A DNA stretch of 8,205 nt, taken from the NCBI GenBank assembly GCA_964370165.1, contig CAYJIG010000073.1, forward strand, positions 1 to 8,205. The letters run 5' to 3'. A program made the position numbers and the translations under genes. The notes beneath the pieces were generated by a model. It was not told the origin of the DNA. It saw only the letters and a list, made by a program, of their open reading frames with translations, and ran no database searches. The DNA is from JAAYCI01 sp964370165. GTDB lineage: Bacteria; Bacillota; Clostridia; Oscillospirales; Ruminococcaceae. Of this stretch, positions 1 to 5,856 are shown one piece after another; the first letter of the stretch is position 1; each line of letters begins with the position of its first letter.

Positions 1-128
1 AGCTAAAAGAGCAGTGAAAAGTGAAGAATGAAAAGTGAAAAGTTGAAAGAGCAGTTAAAAGAAAAGCTAAAAGAGCAGTGAAAAGTGAAGAATAAAAAGT
101 GAAAAGTTGAAAGAGCAGTGAATAGTGA
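1..128. repeat. 64-bp direct repeat, two tandem copies
   Basis: Copy 1 spans 1-64 and copy 2 spans 65-128. Both begin AGCTAAAAGAGCAGTGAAAA, and over the first 55 bases they differ at only one position (G at 30, A at 94). They diverge at the end, where copy 2 changes from GCAGTTAAAAG to GCAGTGAATAGTG and merges with the inverted repeat. Internally each copy consists of loose GTGAAAA-like heptads. The left edge may be truncated by the window, so more copies could lie upstream. No coding frame is credible here. Confidence 0.85.
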
Positions 129-185
129 AAAATTGTCGCTTGCGACACCTTCACTATTCACTATTCACTTTTCACTATTCACTGC
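115..185. repeat. Inverted repeat with apical hairpin, MITE-like intergenic element
   Basis: The left arm GCAGTGAATAGTGAAAA (115-131) and right arm TTTTCACTATTCACTGC (169-185) are perfect 17-bp reverse complements. Between them lies a second hairpin, TGTCGC-TT-GCGACA (134-147), followed by two more TTCACTA-type heptads (about 150-168). The transcript could fold into a long stem with a branched tip. Elements built of GTGAATA/TTCACTA heptads around a GTCGC/GCGAC core are, to my recollection, dispersed in clostridial genomes. I see no transposase and no clear target-site duplication. It has no U-run directly after the right arm, so it does not look like a normal terminator. Confidence 0.8.
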
Positions 186-215
186 CCTAAAAATTGTGTT
201 TTGAAAGATAGCAAA

Positions 216-221
216 AAGGAG
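216..221 (+). promoter_or_regulatory. Ribosome binding site deciding a TTG start (leuD-like gene)
   Basis: AAGGAG lies nine bases before a TTG codon at 231. An earlier in-frame TTG at 201 would place this Shine-Dalgarno sequence inside the gene and add ten residues (start, KDSKKENCT) that the family lacks. The site therefore favours 231 as the start. Confidence 0.7.
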
Positions 222-230
222 AATTGTACA

Positions 231-710
231 TTGGAAAAAGCAAAAGTATGGAAGTTTGGCCATGATGTGGACACAGATCAGATTATTCCCAGCCAATATA
301 TCATATTGCCTTCGATTGAGGAGATGGCGCCGTATACGTTTGAGTCGATAAACGCAGACTTTGCCAAAAGCGTGCAAAAAGGCGACGTGGTTTTGGGTGG
401 CGACAACTTTGGGTGTGGCTCTTCACGCGAGCAAGCACCCAGGGTGATGAAAGAGCTGGGTGTGCGTGCAGTGGTGGCAAAAAGCGTGGCGCGGATTTTC
501 TTTCGCAATGCGATAAACATCGGCCTACCGGTGATTTTGTGCCAAGATGTGTACGACGTGGTGTCTGAGGGCGACGAGATCGAGCTGGACCTGAAAGAAG
601 GTATGTTGGCAGCAAACGGGAAAAACTTTGCCTGCACCAGCTTGCCACAGCATATGCAGAATATTTTAGGGGCCGGCGGGCTGATAGAGTCTTTGAACGC
701 AGAGGCGTAA
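231..710 (+). CDS. leuD: 3-isopropylmalate dehydratase small subunit family (LeuD/HacB-like)
   Basis: This 159-residue protein is the swivel (small) subunit of an aconitase-family hydro-lyase. Its length is close to the 160-170 residues usual for the short, archaeal-type LeuD. Family motifs are DVDTDQIIP (residues 12-20), the substrate-loop region YIILPS (23-28), GDNFGCGSSREQAP (57-70) carrying the conserved serine loop, and ARIFFRNAINIG (87-98). The loop position that is Arg in homoaconitase small subunits is hydrophobic here (I25), which suggests an isopropylmalate-like rather than tricarboxylate substrate; that is inference. The TTG start at 231 is chosen because of the AAGGAG before it. 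It lies 28 bases upstream of the large-subunit gene, so co-transcription and complex formation are expected. No promoter is evident between it and the upstream repeat. Leucine biosynthesis is the default assignment, but the true substrate is unproven. Confidence 0.85.
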   Translation: MEKAKVWKFGHDVDTDQIIPSQYIILPSIEEMAPYTFESINADFAKSVQKGDVVLGGDNFGCGSSREQAPRVMKELGVRAVVAKSVARIFFRNAINIGLPVILCQDVYDVVSEGDEIELDLKEGMLAANGKNFACTSLPQHMQNILGAGGLIESLNAEA

Positions 711-738
711 TTTATTACCAAATGAAAAAGAGGGATAC

Positions 739-1995
739 ATGATGGCTGGAATGACCATGTCTGAAAAAATCATCGCCTGTGCGGCGAATATGGAAAAAGT
801 TGAGGCGGGGCAGATTGTCACAGTGAATCTGGACAAGCTGATGTCTAACGACGGCACCACCCACTTGACTATTGATATGTATAATCAAAACCTGAAAAAT
901 CCACGTGTGGCGGACCCGAAAAAGCTGGTGTTTGTGGTGGACCACAACAGCCCGGCAGACACCCCGAAAACCGCCGCCGCACATAAAAAAATGCGTGACT
1001 TTGCAAGAGAGCACGACATTGCCTTTTACGAAGGTAAGGGTGTATGTCATCAGCTGATGGTGGAAAACCACGTATGTTCGGGAGAATTTATCATCGGTGC
1101 CGACAGCCACACATGCACATATGGTGCGCTGGGCGCGTTTGGCACCGGCGTTGGCAACACCGACTTTTTGTATGGCATGGTGACGGGGCAAACATGGGTG
1201 CTGGTGCCGCAGACGTTGCGTTTTCATCTGCATGGCCGACTGCCCGAAGGGGTGTCGACACGTGACCTCATGCTGAGTATCATCGGGGATATTGGTGCAG
1301 ATGGCGCAAACTACAAGACGATGGAGTTTGTAGGGGATGGCATTGCCGAAATGAGCGTGGACCAGCGCTTGGTGCTGTCAAACCTTGCGGTGGAGGCAGG
1401 CGCCAAAACTGCGCTGATGGAAGCGGACGACAAGGTGCTGGAGTATCTGCAAGCACGTGGAAGAAAGCCCAAGGCGGTGTTTAAAAGCGACGAAGATGCC
1501 GTGTTTGAAAAAGAGTATACATATGACTTGTCCACCATAGGAAAAGTGGTGGCGCGGCCTGATCATATAGACGACGTGGTGCCTGCAAAAGAGGCGTGCG
1601 GCGTGAAGATAGACGAGGCGTTTTTGGGCAGCTGTAACGCAGGCCGTATAGAAGAACTGCGGATAGCGGCAAAGCTGTTGGAAGGCAGAAAAGTACATCC
1701 TATGGTGCGTTTTATCGTCTCGCCTGCCTCGAACGAAGTGTATAGGCAAGCGGTGAGTGAGGGGCTTGTTACTATCTTGAGTAACGCCGGCGCTCAGGTG
1801 GTGAACAGCTGTTGCAGTGTGTGTTGGGGTAGCTGTCAGGGCGTGATGGGCCCGGGCGAGGTGCTGATTTCCACCGGTACCAGGAACTTTAAAGGCAGAG
1901 CAGGGCACAAGGACTCGCAGGTGTATCTGGGCTCGGCAGCCACCGTGACGGCCTCGGCTATAAAAGGGGTTATTGCCACGGATGACCAACTGTAA
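739..1995 (+). CDS. leuC: 3-isopropylmalate dehydratase large subunit family (LeuC/HacA-like), divergent active site
   Basis: This 418-residue protein is a [4Fe-4S] catalytic subunit of the archaeal-type LeuC/HacA size class, the partner of the preceding small subunit. Visible landmarks are DH (68-69), CHQLMVEN (103-110), GADSHTCTYGALGAFGTG (120-137), GDIGADGA (183-190), the first cluster cysteine in GSCNAGR (C299), the CxxC pair in NSCCSVCWG (C359 and C362), and TRNFKGRAGH (381-390). All three cluster cysteines are present. However, the near-invariant GSCTNGR has become GSCNAGR, PGCGxC has become SCCSVC, and NRNFxGRMG has become TRNFxGRAG. These changes surround the cluster and substrate pocket, so the substrate may differ from isopropylmalate (for example another 2-alkylmalate or dimethylmalate). 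Start: GAGGG precedes ATG ATG at 739 and 742, and either could be used. Confidence 0.82.
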   Translation: MMAGMTMSEKIIACAANMEKVEAGQIVTVNLDKLMSNDGTTHLTIDMYNQNLKNPRVADPKKLVFVVDHNSPADTPKTAAAHKKMRDFAREHDIAFYEGKGVCHQLMVENHVCSGEFIIGADSHTCTYGALGAFGTGVGNTDFLYGMVTGQTWVLVPQTLRFHLHGRLPEGVSTRDLMLSIIGDIGADGANYKTMEFVGDGIAEMSVDQRLVLSNLAVEAGAKTALMEADDKVLEYLQARGRKPKAVFKSDEDAVFEKEYTYDLSTIGKVVARPDHIDDVVPAKEACGVKIDEAFLGSCNAGRIEELRIAAKLLEGRKVHPMVRFIVSPASNEVYRQAVSEGLVTILSNAGAQVVNSCCSVCWGSCQGVMGPGEVLISTGTRNFKGRAGHKDSQVYLGSAATVTASAIKGVIATDDQL

Positions 1996-2035
1996 AAAAC
2001 GTTGTATCAATAAATATATAGGAATGTGAAACGAT

Positions 2036-3817
2036 ATGAATCAGAAATTTAGTGGAAAAGTATGGCTACTTGGGGATGATATTGACACCGATATCATCAT
2101 CCCGACCGAATACCTTGCCATGGCCAGCGTGGAGGAGATGGCGCCGTATGCCTTCTCGCCACTACGTGCCGATTTGGCGGGGCAGATACAGCCGGGCGAC
2201 GTGGTGGTGGCCGGCAAAAACTTTGGGTGTGGCTCTTCACGTGAGCAAGCGCCCGAGGTGCTGAAAGCGCTGGGCCTTGGGGCTATTATCGCCAAAAGTT
2301 ATGCAAGGATTTTTTACCGTAATGCGCTGAATAACGGACTTTTGCTACTGGAGAATAAAGACTTGCCCGACGCAGTGAAGGAAGGCGACGTGGTAGATGT
2401 GTTCCCGGGCGAAAAGCTGGTGCATGACGGAAACAGCTATTCGCTGGCACCCATGGCCGAAAACCTGAAAGCTATTTTGGAAAATGGCGGCTTGGTGGAG
2501 ACGGCACGCAGGCAAAACAGCGGTGAAGCACCTGTAGAAAAACAAGAAGAAACAAAGAAAATTGACGTATCTACAGGTAAAAACACCCTTATTGAGAAAA
2601 TAATCGGACGCAACGCAAACCATGCTGTGCAAAGTGGCCAGACAGTGACCGTCACGCCACAGCGGGTGATGATACACGACATATTTGTGCCGTTTGTGGC
2701 CGAAAAATTCAAGCAAATGGGCTTTACAAAAATTCACGATCCTGACTCGGTGGTGCTGATTTACGACCATTTAGTGCCGGCAGCCACCATCGATGACGTG
2801 CGTCATTTCAAGACAGGGGATGCCTTTGCAAAGGAATATGGCCTGAAAAACGTGCATCGCTCGGACGGAATTTGCCATCAGCTGATGGTGGAGGCAGGGT
2901 ATGTAAAGCCGGGCGACGTGGCGTTTGGCACCGATTCTCACACCACCACATACGGTGCGGTGGGCGCGTTTTCCACCGGCATCGGCTACACCGAGATGGC
3001 CTCGGTGCTGGGCACAGGCAAGCTGTGGGTGCGTGTACCTGAAAGTATCAAAGTGCAAATTGACGGCACAATGCCAAAAAATGTGTCGGCCAAGGATATC
3101 ATACTAAAGCTACTGGGTGACATTGGCGCAGACGGCGCGGTGTATCAAGCGCTGGAGTTTTGCGGAAGCACCGTGGAGGAAATGAGCCTGTCCTCACGGA
3201 TGACTATCGCCAACATGGCGGTGGAGGCAGGCGCAAAATGTGCGGTGTTTGTGCCGGACGAAAAATCACTGGAATATTGCAAGGAAACAAACGCAGATAT
3301 AGAGTATTTACGCCCGGATGAAGGCGCGCAATATTCACGTGTGATACAGTATAAGGCAGAGGACTTGAAGCCGGTGATGGCATGTCCATCGCAGGTGGAT
3401 AACGTGAAGCCGGTAAAAGAGCTTTTGGGCATAAAGGTGGATCAGGTGTTTATTGGCAGCTGTACCAACGGACGGCTGGAAGACCTAAAGGCGGCGGCAG
3501 ACGTTTTGAAAGGCGAGAGCATATCACCGTTTACTCGTCTGGTGGTGACGCCGGCGTCCAGAGAAATATACACACAGGCGGCAGAAAACGGCATATTGGA
3601 AACGCTGATTGCGGCGGGTGCTACCGTGACATTGCCGGGATGTGGGCTGTGTTGTGGCAGAACAGCGGGTATATTGGCCAGCGAAGAAGTAGTGGTGGCT
3701 ACAAATAACCGTAACTTCATGGGACGCATGGGAGACTCAAGCGTACAAATTTATCTGGCCTCGCCGGTAGTGGCGGCGCATGCGGCTATTAAAGGCGAGA
3801 TAGTGTTGCCGGAGTAA
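2036..3817 (+). CDS. Fused aconitase-family hydro-lyase: LeuD-like domain joined to LeuC-like domain
   Basis: This is one uninterrupted 593-residue frame. Residues 1 to about 157 form a small-subunit swivel domain: DDIDTDIIIP 14-23, the loop YLAMAS 26-31, and NFGCGSSREQAP 62-73. A polar linker of about 30 residues rich in Glu, Lys and Gln follows (about 157-185). Residues from about 186 to 593 form a large-subunit catalytic domain: CHQLMVEAG 280-288, GTDSHTTTYGAVGAF 298-312, GSCTNGR 474-480 with C476, PGCGLC 534-539 with C536 and C539, and NRNFMGRMG 558-566. All expected cluster ligands and the NRNF/GR motifs are intact, so it should be an active [4Fe-4S] dehydratase. The swivel-before-catalytic order recalls aconitase B without its N-terminal HEAT-like domain, and is opposite to aconitase A/IRP. 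The small hydrophobic loop residue (A28) argues against tricarboxylate specificity. It starts 40 bases after the LeuC-like gene with only a weak AGGA, 12 bases upstream. The reaction is probably isopropylmalate-type isomerisation, substrate unproven. Confidence 0.87.
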   Translation: MNQKFSGKVWLLGDDIDTDIIIPTEYLAMASVEEMAPYAFSPLRADLAGQIQPGDVVVAGKNFGCGSSREQAPEVLKALGLGAIIAKSYARIFYRNALNNGLLLLENKDLPDAVKEGDVVDVFPGEKLVHDGNSYSLAPMAENLKAILENGGLVETARRQNSGEAPVEKQEETKKIDVSTGKNTLIEKIIGRNANHAVQSGQTVTVTPQRVMIHDIFVPFVAEKFKQMGFTKIHDPDSVVLIYDHLVPAATIDDVRHFKTGDAFAKEYGLKNVHRSDGICHQLMVEAGYVKPGDVAFGTDSHTTTYGAVGAFSTGIGYTEMASVLGTGKLWVRVPESIKVQIDGTMPKNVSAKDIILKLLGDIGADGAVYQALEFCGSTVEEMSLSSRMTIANMAVEAGAKCAVFVPDEKSLEYCKETNADIEYLRPDEGAQYSRVIQYKAEDLKPVMACPSQVDNVKPVKELLGIKVDQVFIGSCTNGRLEDLKAAADVLKGESISPFTRLVVTPASREIYTQAAENGILETLIAAGATVTLPGCGLCCGRTAGILASEEVVVATNNRNFMGRMGDSSVQIYLASPVVAAHAAIKGEIVLPE

Positions 3818-3897
3818 TAAGCTTGAAATGTGCAAAGGTATGTTGTATTTCGTGCTAAGATAAAATAATGAAATATTTTACTATAGGGGGATTATAT

Positions 3898-4530
3898 ATG
3901 AACATTGCCATAGTTACCGAGGTGAGCACCAAAGACAAAAACCAATTTGTGCTAGAAGCGCTACAGGAAACAGAGCACAACATCATCAATGCCGGCATGA
4001 CCGGCGCAGAAGGTGAAGCAGAGCTGAGCTATATCCAAACAGGGCTTATCTCGGCCATGCTGCTGAACGCAGGCACTGTGGACTTGGTGGTGGGCGGATG
4101 CGGCACCGGCCAAGGGTATGTGCAGTCGGCCATGCAATATCCCGGCGTGTTTTGCGGCTTGGTGGAAACAGCGCTTGATGCGTGGCTGTTTAGGCAGATC
4201 AACGGCGGAAACTGCTTGTCGCTAGCACTGAACAAAGGATATGGCTGGGCAGGCGACGTGAACCTGAAATTTATATTTGAGCGGTTTTTCAGCGTGGGTT
4301 CCGGCGCAGGATATCCACCCGAGCGTAAAGCACCCCAAAAAGCATATCGTGACATGTTGTTTTCGCTTTCGTCGCAGACACATAAGAGCATGCCTGAGAT
4401 TATTGCGACACTGCCAAACGAGGCGATTTTGCCGGCGCTGGACTTTCCGGGCGTGGTGGACCTTGTCAAGAAAGGCCCGAACGGCGCCGATATGGTGGCG
4501 GCGATTGAAAAACGCCTTGCCGAAAGGTGA
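3898..4530 (+). CDS. RpiB/LacA/LacB-family sugar-phosphate isomerase-like protein with C-terminal extension
   Basis: This 210-residue protein is longer than RpiB (about 150) because of a C-terminal extension of some 65-70 residues, known in a subset of the family. The core carries GGCGTGQG (66-73), matching the RpiB motif around the catalytic cysteine (C68). The phosphate and ring-opening positions differ. The N-terminal SDHxG/CDHxG signature is replaced by VTEVS (6-10), and the RQHND motif by RQING (99-103), losing its histidine. It is therefore unlikely to be a plain ribose-5-phosphate isomerase; an isomerase acting on another sugar or sugar acid is possible. Start: AGGGGG sits a few bases before ATG at 3898. 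An in-frame ATG at 3868 lacks such a site and adds ten unrelated residues. It follows the fused dehydratase by 80 bases with no terminator between, so read-through is likely. It is followed by a strong terminator. Confidence 0.75.
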   Translation: MNIAIVTEVSTKDKNQFVLEALQETEHNIINAGMTGAEGEAELSYIQTGLISAMLLNAGTVDLVVGGCGTGQGYVQSAMQYPGVFCGLVETALDAWLFRQINGGNCLSLALNKGYGWAGDVNLKFIFERFFSVGSGAGYPPERKAPQKAYRDMLFSLSSQTHKSMPEIIATLPNEAILPALDFPGVVDLVKKGPNGADMVAAIEKRLAER

Positions 4531-4558
4531 AACAAATAAAGAAATAAAAAGCAAACAA

Positions 4559-4582
4559 AAAAGCACCCATCAGGGTGCTTTT
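4559..4582. terminator. Bidirectional rho-independent terminator between convergent genes
   Basis: AAAAGCACCC (4559-4568), loop ATCA, then GGGTGCTTTT (4573-4582) gives a perfect 10-bp stem with GC-rich base pairs nearest the loop. On the + strand it is followed by TTTTATTTG. On the minus strand it ends in TTTTTTGTTTG. It lies between the stop of the RpiB-like gene and the stop of the minus-strand regulator, and so serves both. Confidence 0.9.
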
Positions 4583-4595
4583 ATTTGTGTGACAA

Positions 4596-4991
4596 CTAAG
4601 TGTTTTGCAGGGCTTCTATGCTTTTTTGCCTATCGTTGTGGGTGGCTTTCAGGCATTTGAAAGTCTCGTCGCTGATGGCATGCTCCACCTTGCAAGCGTC
4701 CTCGGCCGCAGTTTCGGGAGAAACACCCAAAGAAATAAACAAAGCGGTTAGAATGGTGTGACGCTCGTATATTTTCATGGCCTCGAAAAGGCCTTTTTTT
4801 GTGAAGCAAAGCTCGCCATCTTCTCTGTCTTCTAGGTATCCATCACGTTTCAGGTTGTTTACAGCACGTGAAACGCTGGGCTTTGAATAGTCCAGATGAT
4901 GTGCCACGTCGATGGAACGCACCAGTTGATTTTTTTGTTTTAACACATAGATGGTTTCCAAATAATCTTCTGCCGAACGCCGTAAATCCAT
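4596..4991 (-). CDS. DtxR/MntR-family metal-dependent transcriptional repressor
   Basis: This 131-residue protein has an N-terminal winged helix (about residues 8-67: EDYLETIYVL, then the recognition region YSKPSVSRAVNNLKRDGYL) and a short dimerisation/metal-binding domain. It lacks the SH3-like third domain of DtxR, as MntR does. Counting from ATG at 4991, candidate metal ligands are D9, E12, H78, C100, E103 and H104. Each is offset by one from Bacillus subtilis MntR D8, E11, H77, E99, E102 and H103. The Glu99 equivalent is Cys, as in DtxR (C102), so the site is mixed and Mn versus Fe selectivity is uncertain. It probably represses metal uptake when the cell is replete. Start: GGTGA is followed by GTTTT and then ATG. 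A GTG at 5000 overlaps this site and is less likely. It lies 44 bases downstream of the HD-domain gene and is probably co-transcribed with it. Confidence 0.87.
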   Translation of the reverse strand: MDLRRSAEDYLETIYVLKQKNQLVRSIDVAHHLDYSKPSVSRAVNNLKRDGYLEDREDGELCFTKKGLFEAMKIYERHTILTALFISLGVSPETAAEDACKVEHAISDETFKCLKATHNDRQKSIEALQNT

Positions 4992-4996
4992 AAAAC

Positions 4997-5002
4997 TCAC
5001 CC
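4997..5002 (-). promoter_or_regulatory. GGTGA-type ribosome binding site of the MntR-like gene
   Basis: Read on the minus strand, GGGTGA is followed after five bases by ATG (4991-4989). The neighbouring minus-strand gene uses the same GGTGA element (5705-5709), three bases before its ATG. GGTGA pairs with the 3' half of the usual anti-Shine-Dalgarno, which explains the short spacing and supports ATG over the GTG at 5000. Confidence 0.55.
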
Positions 5003-5035
5003 GTTTCTATATTGTGTAGTTGAGAAGAGCTAAAA

Positions 5036-5701
5036 TCACATCATTCGCGAGCCGTTTATTTCCAGTTTGAACTTAAGTTTGAAGAACTCGGCCGCTTTGC
5101 GACATAAGAGCATTCGCTCTAAAAATATCTCAAAATAATCTAAAACATCACAGATTGAAGTATCTATTTCTAAAGAAAGGCGTATATGCATTTTATCTAT
5201 ATTAAGGCTGGTGGAAGCACGCTCTACCGCATAATTTACACGGTCGTGAATGTCGAACGAAATGTTGTTTGTGTTGCGAACACGGCTGCGGCGCACGTCG
5301 GTTTTGTCGGCCAAAATCAGCGCGGCGGCAACAGCGTTGATAGGATACGCGGTTTTTTCGTCGTGATGGCCGATGGCGGTGATGACAATAGCGATATCTT
5401 CCGGCGGCATGCCCATGCGAGACAGGATGTTTTGCGACAAAAGCGCGCCGTTATGGGCGTGGCCAACACGGTTCACCACGTTGCCGATATCGTGCATATA
5501 TGCGGCGATGCGAGCAAGGTCGGCCTCTTCTTCGCTGTATCCGAGGCTAAGCAGCCACTTGCTGGCTAAATCTGCGCAACGCATCACGTGCGCAAAGCTG
5601 TGTTCGGTGTATCCCAAGCTTAGCAAAGAAGCGTCGGCTTGGCGAATATATGTTTTAATTTCTTCGGAATTTTTTACATCTTCAAATGAAAATTTACTCA
5701 T
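5036..5701 (-). CDS. HD-domain metal-dependent phosphohydrolase family protein
   Basis: This soluble 221-residue protein has an HD-superfamily fold and no signal peptide or membrane segment. Metal-site candidates are H34 and H38 (EHSFAHV), H70-D71 (YMHDIGN), H81 and H83, the H112-H113-D114 cluster (AIGHHDEK), and D132 in LADKTDVRR. The HD..H..HH..D pattern implies a metal-dependent, possibly dinuclear, phosphohydrolase. No GGDEF, PAS or transmembrane sensory part is present, and it is not recognisably RelA/SpoT, YfbR or HD-GYP. Residues from about 140 to 221 (FDIHDRVNYAVE onward) form a family-specific C-terminal region of unknown role. The substrate is unknown; a nucleotide or phosphorylated metabolite is likely. 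It is the first gene behind the promoter at 5741-5769, with GGTGA before its ATG, and it precedes the MntR-like repressor. Confidence 0.82.
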   Translation of the reverse strand: MSKFSFEDVKNSEEIKTYIRQADASLLSLGYTEHSFAHVMRCADLASKWLLSLGYSEEEADLARIAAYMHDIGNVVNRVGHAHNGALLSQNILSRMGMPPEDIAIVITAIGHHDEKTAYPINAVAAALILADKTDVRRSRVRNTNNISFDIHDRVNYAVERASTSLNIDKMHIRLSLEIDTSICDVLDYFEIFLERMLLCRKAAEFFKLKFKLEINGSRMM

Positions 5702-5740
5702 AGTTCACCATTGTTGATTGATGTGTTTATGTACGTGATA

Positions 5741-5769
5741 ATTATATAATACTTTCGGGGTTTTTGCAA
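5741..5769 (-). promoter_or_regulatory. Sigma-A type promoter for the HD-domain/MntR unit
   Basis: On the minus strand, TTGCAA (5769-5764) is followed by a 17-bp spacer and TATAAT (5746-5741). This is a consensus -10 and a good -35. Transcription should begin near 5734, giving a leader of about 30 bases before the ATG at 5701. No clear MntR-type operator was recognised beside it. Confidence 0.72.
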
Positions 5770-5826
5770 TAAAATATACCCGCAAATGATGAAACTAAAA
5801 AAAAGTAAGTATGACGCTGTTTAGAC

Positions 5827-5855
5827 TTGGAAATATAGTATTATTATGATATAAT
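5827..5855 (+). promoter_or_regulatory. Extended -10 promoter for the capE operon
   Basis: TTGGAA (5827-5832), a 17-bp spacer, then TATAAT (5850-5855) preceded by TGA, giving an extended TGnTATAAT element. The expected start is near 5862, leaving a leader of about 80 bases before the ATG at 5942. The leader is AT-rich and shows no riboswitch or terminator that I recognise. Confidence 0.72.
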
Positions 5856-5856
5856 A

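Noticed and set aside
1..128. Possible CRISPR-like array from regularly repeated units
   Set aside because: Only two directly abutting 64-bp copies without unique spacers, and no cas genes in view; the heptad structure fits a tandem or mobile-element repeat.
115..185. Hairpin read as a rho-independent terminator of an upstream gene
   Set aside because: The right arm is followed by CCCTAAAAATTG rather than a T-run on the + strand, and no upstream gene is visible in the window.
1621..1645. Frameshift or sequencing error explaining GSCNAGR in the LeuC-like protein
   Set aside because: The reading frame continues normally on both sides and further substitutions occur in separate motifs (SCCSVC, TRNF), so the divergence looks genuine.
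715..2010. Long open frames on the minus strand across the LeuC-like gene (172 and 210 residues)
   Set aside because: They are antisense to strongly supported conserved domains, have no family resemblance, and are rich in His, Arg and Cys as expected for reverse reading of GTG/GGC-rich codons.
3823..3851. Possible promoter TTGAAA-17-TATTTC before the RpiB-like gene
   Set aside because: The -10 is poor and the neighbouring AT-rich sequence offers several equally weak matches; read-through from the fused dehydratase gene is simpler.
4029..4535. 168-residue antisense frame over the RpiB-like gene
   Set aside because: It lies wholly opposite a family-matching gene, has no recognisable domain, and no promoter faces it.
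5186..5717. + strand frames of 127 and 114 residues opposite the HD-domain gene
   Set aside because: The minus-strand reading has the full HD motif series, a promoter and a ribosome binding site; the + strand frames have none.
5745..5750. A + strand TATAAT within the intergenic region
   Set aside because: It overlaps the better minus-strand promoter by symmetry of ATTATATAAT and has no acceptable -35; the extended -10 at 5850 is the better + strand promoter.
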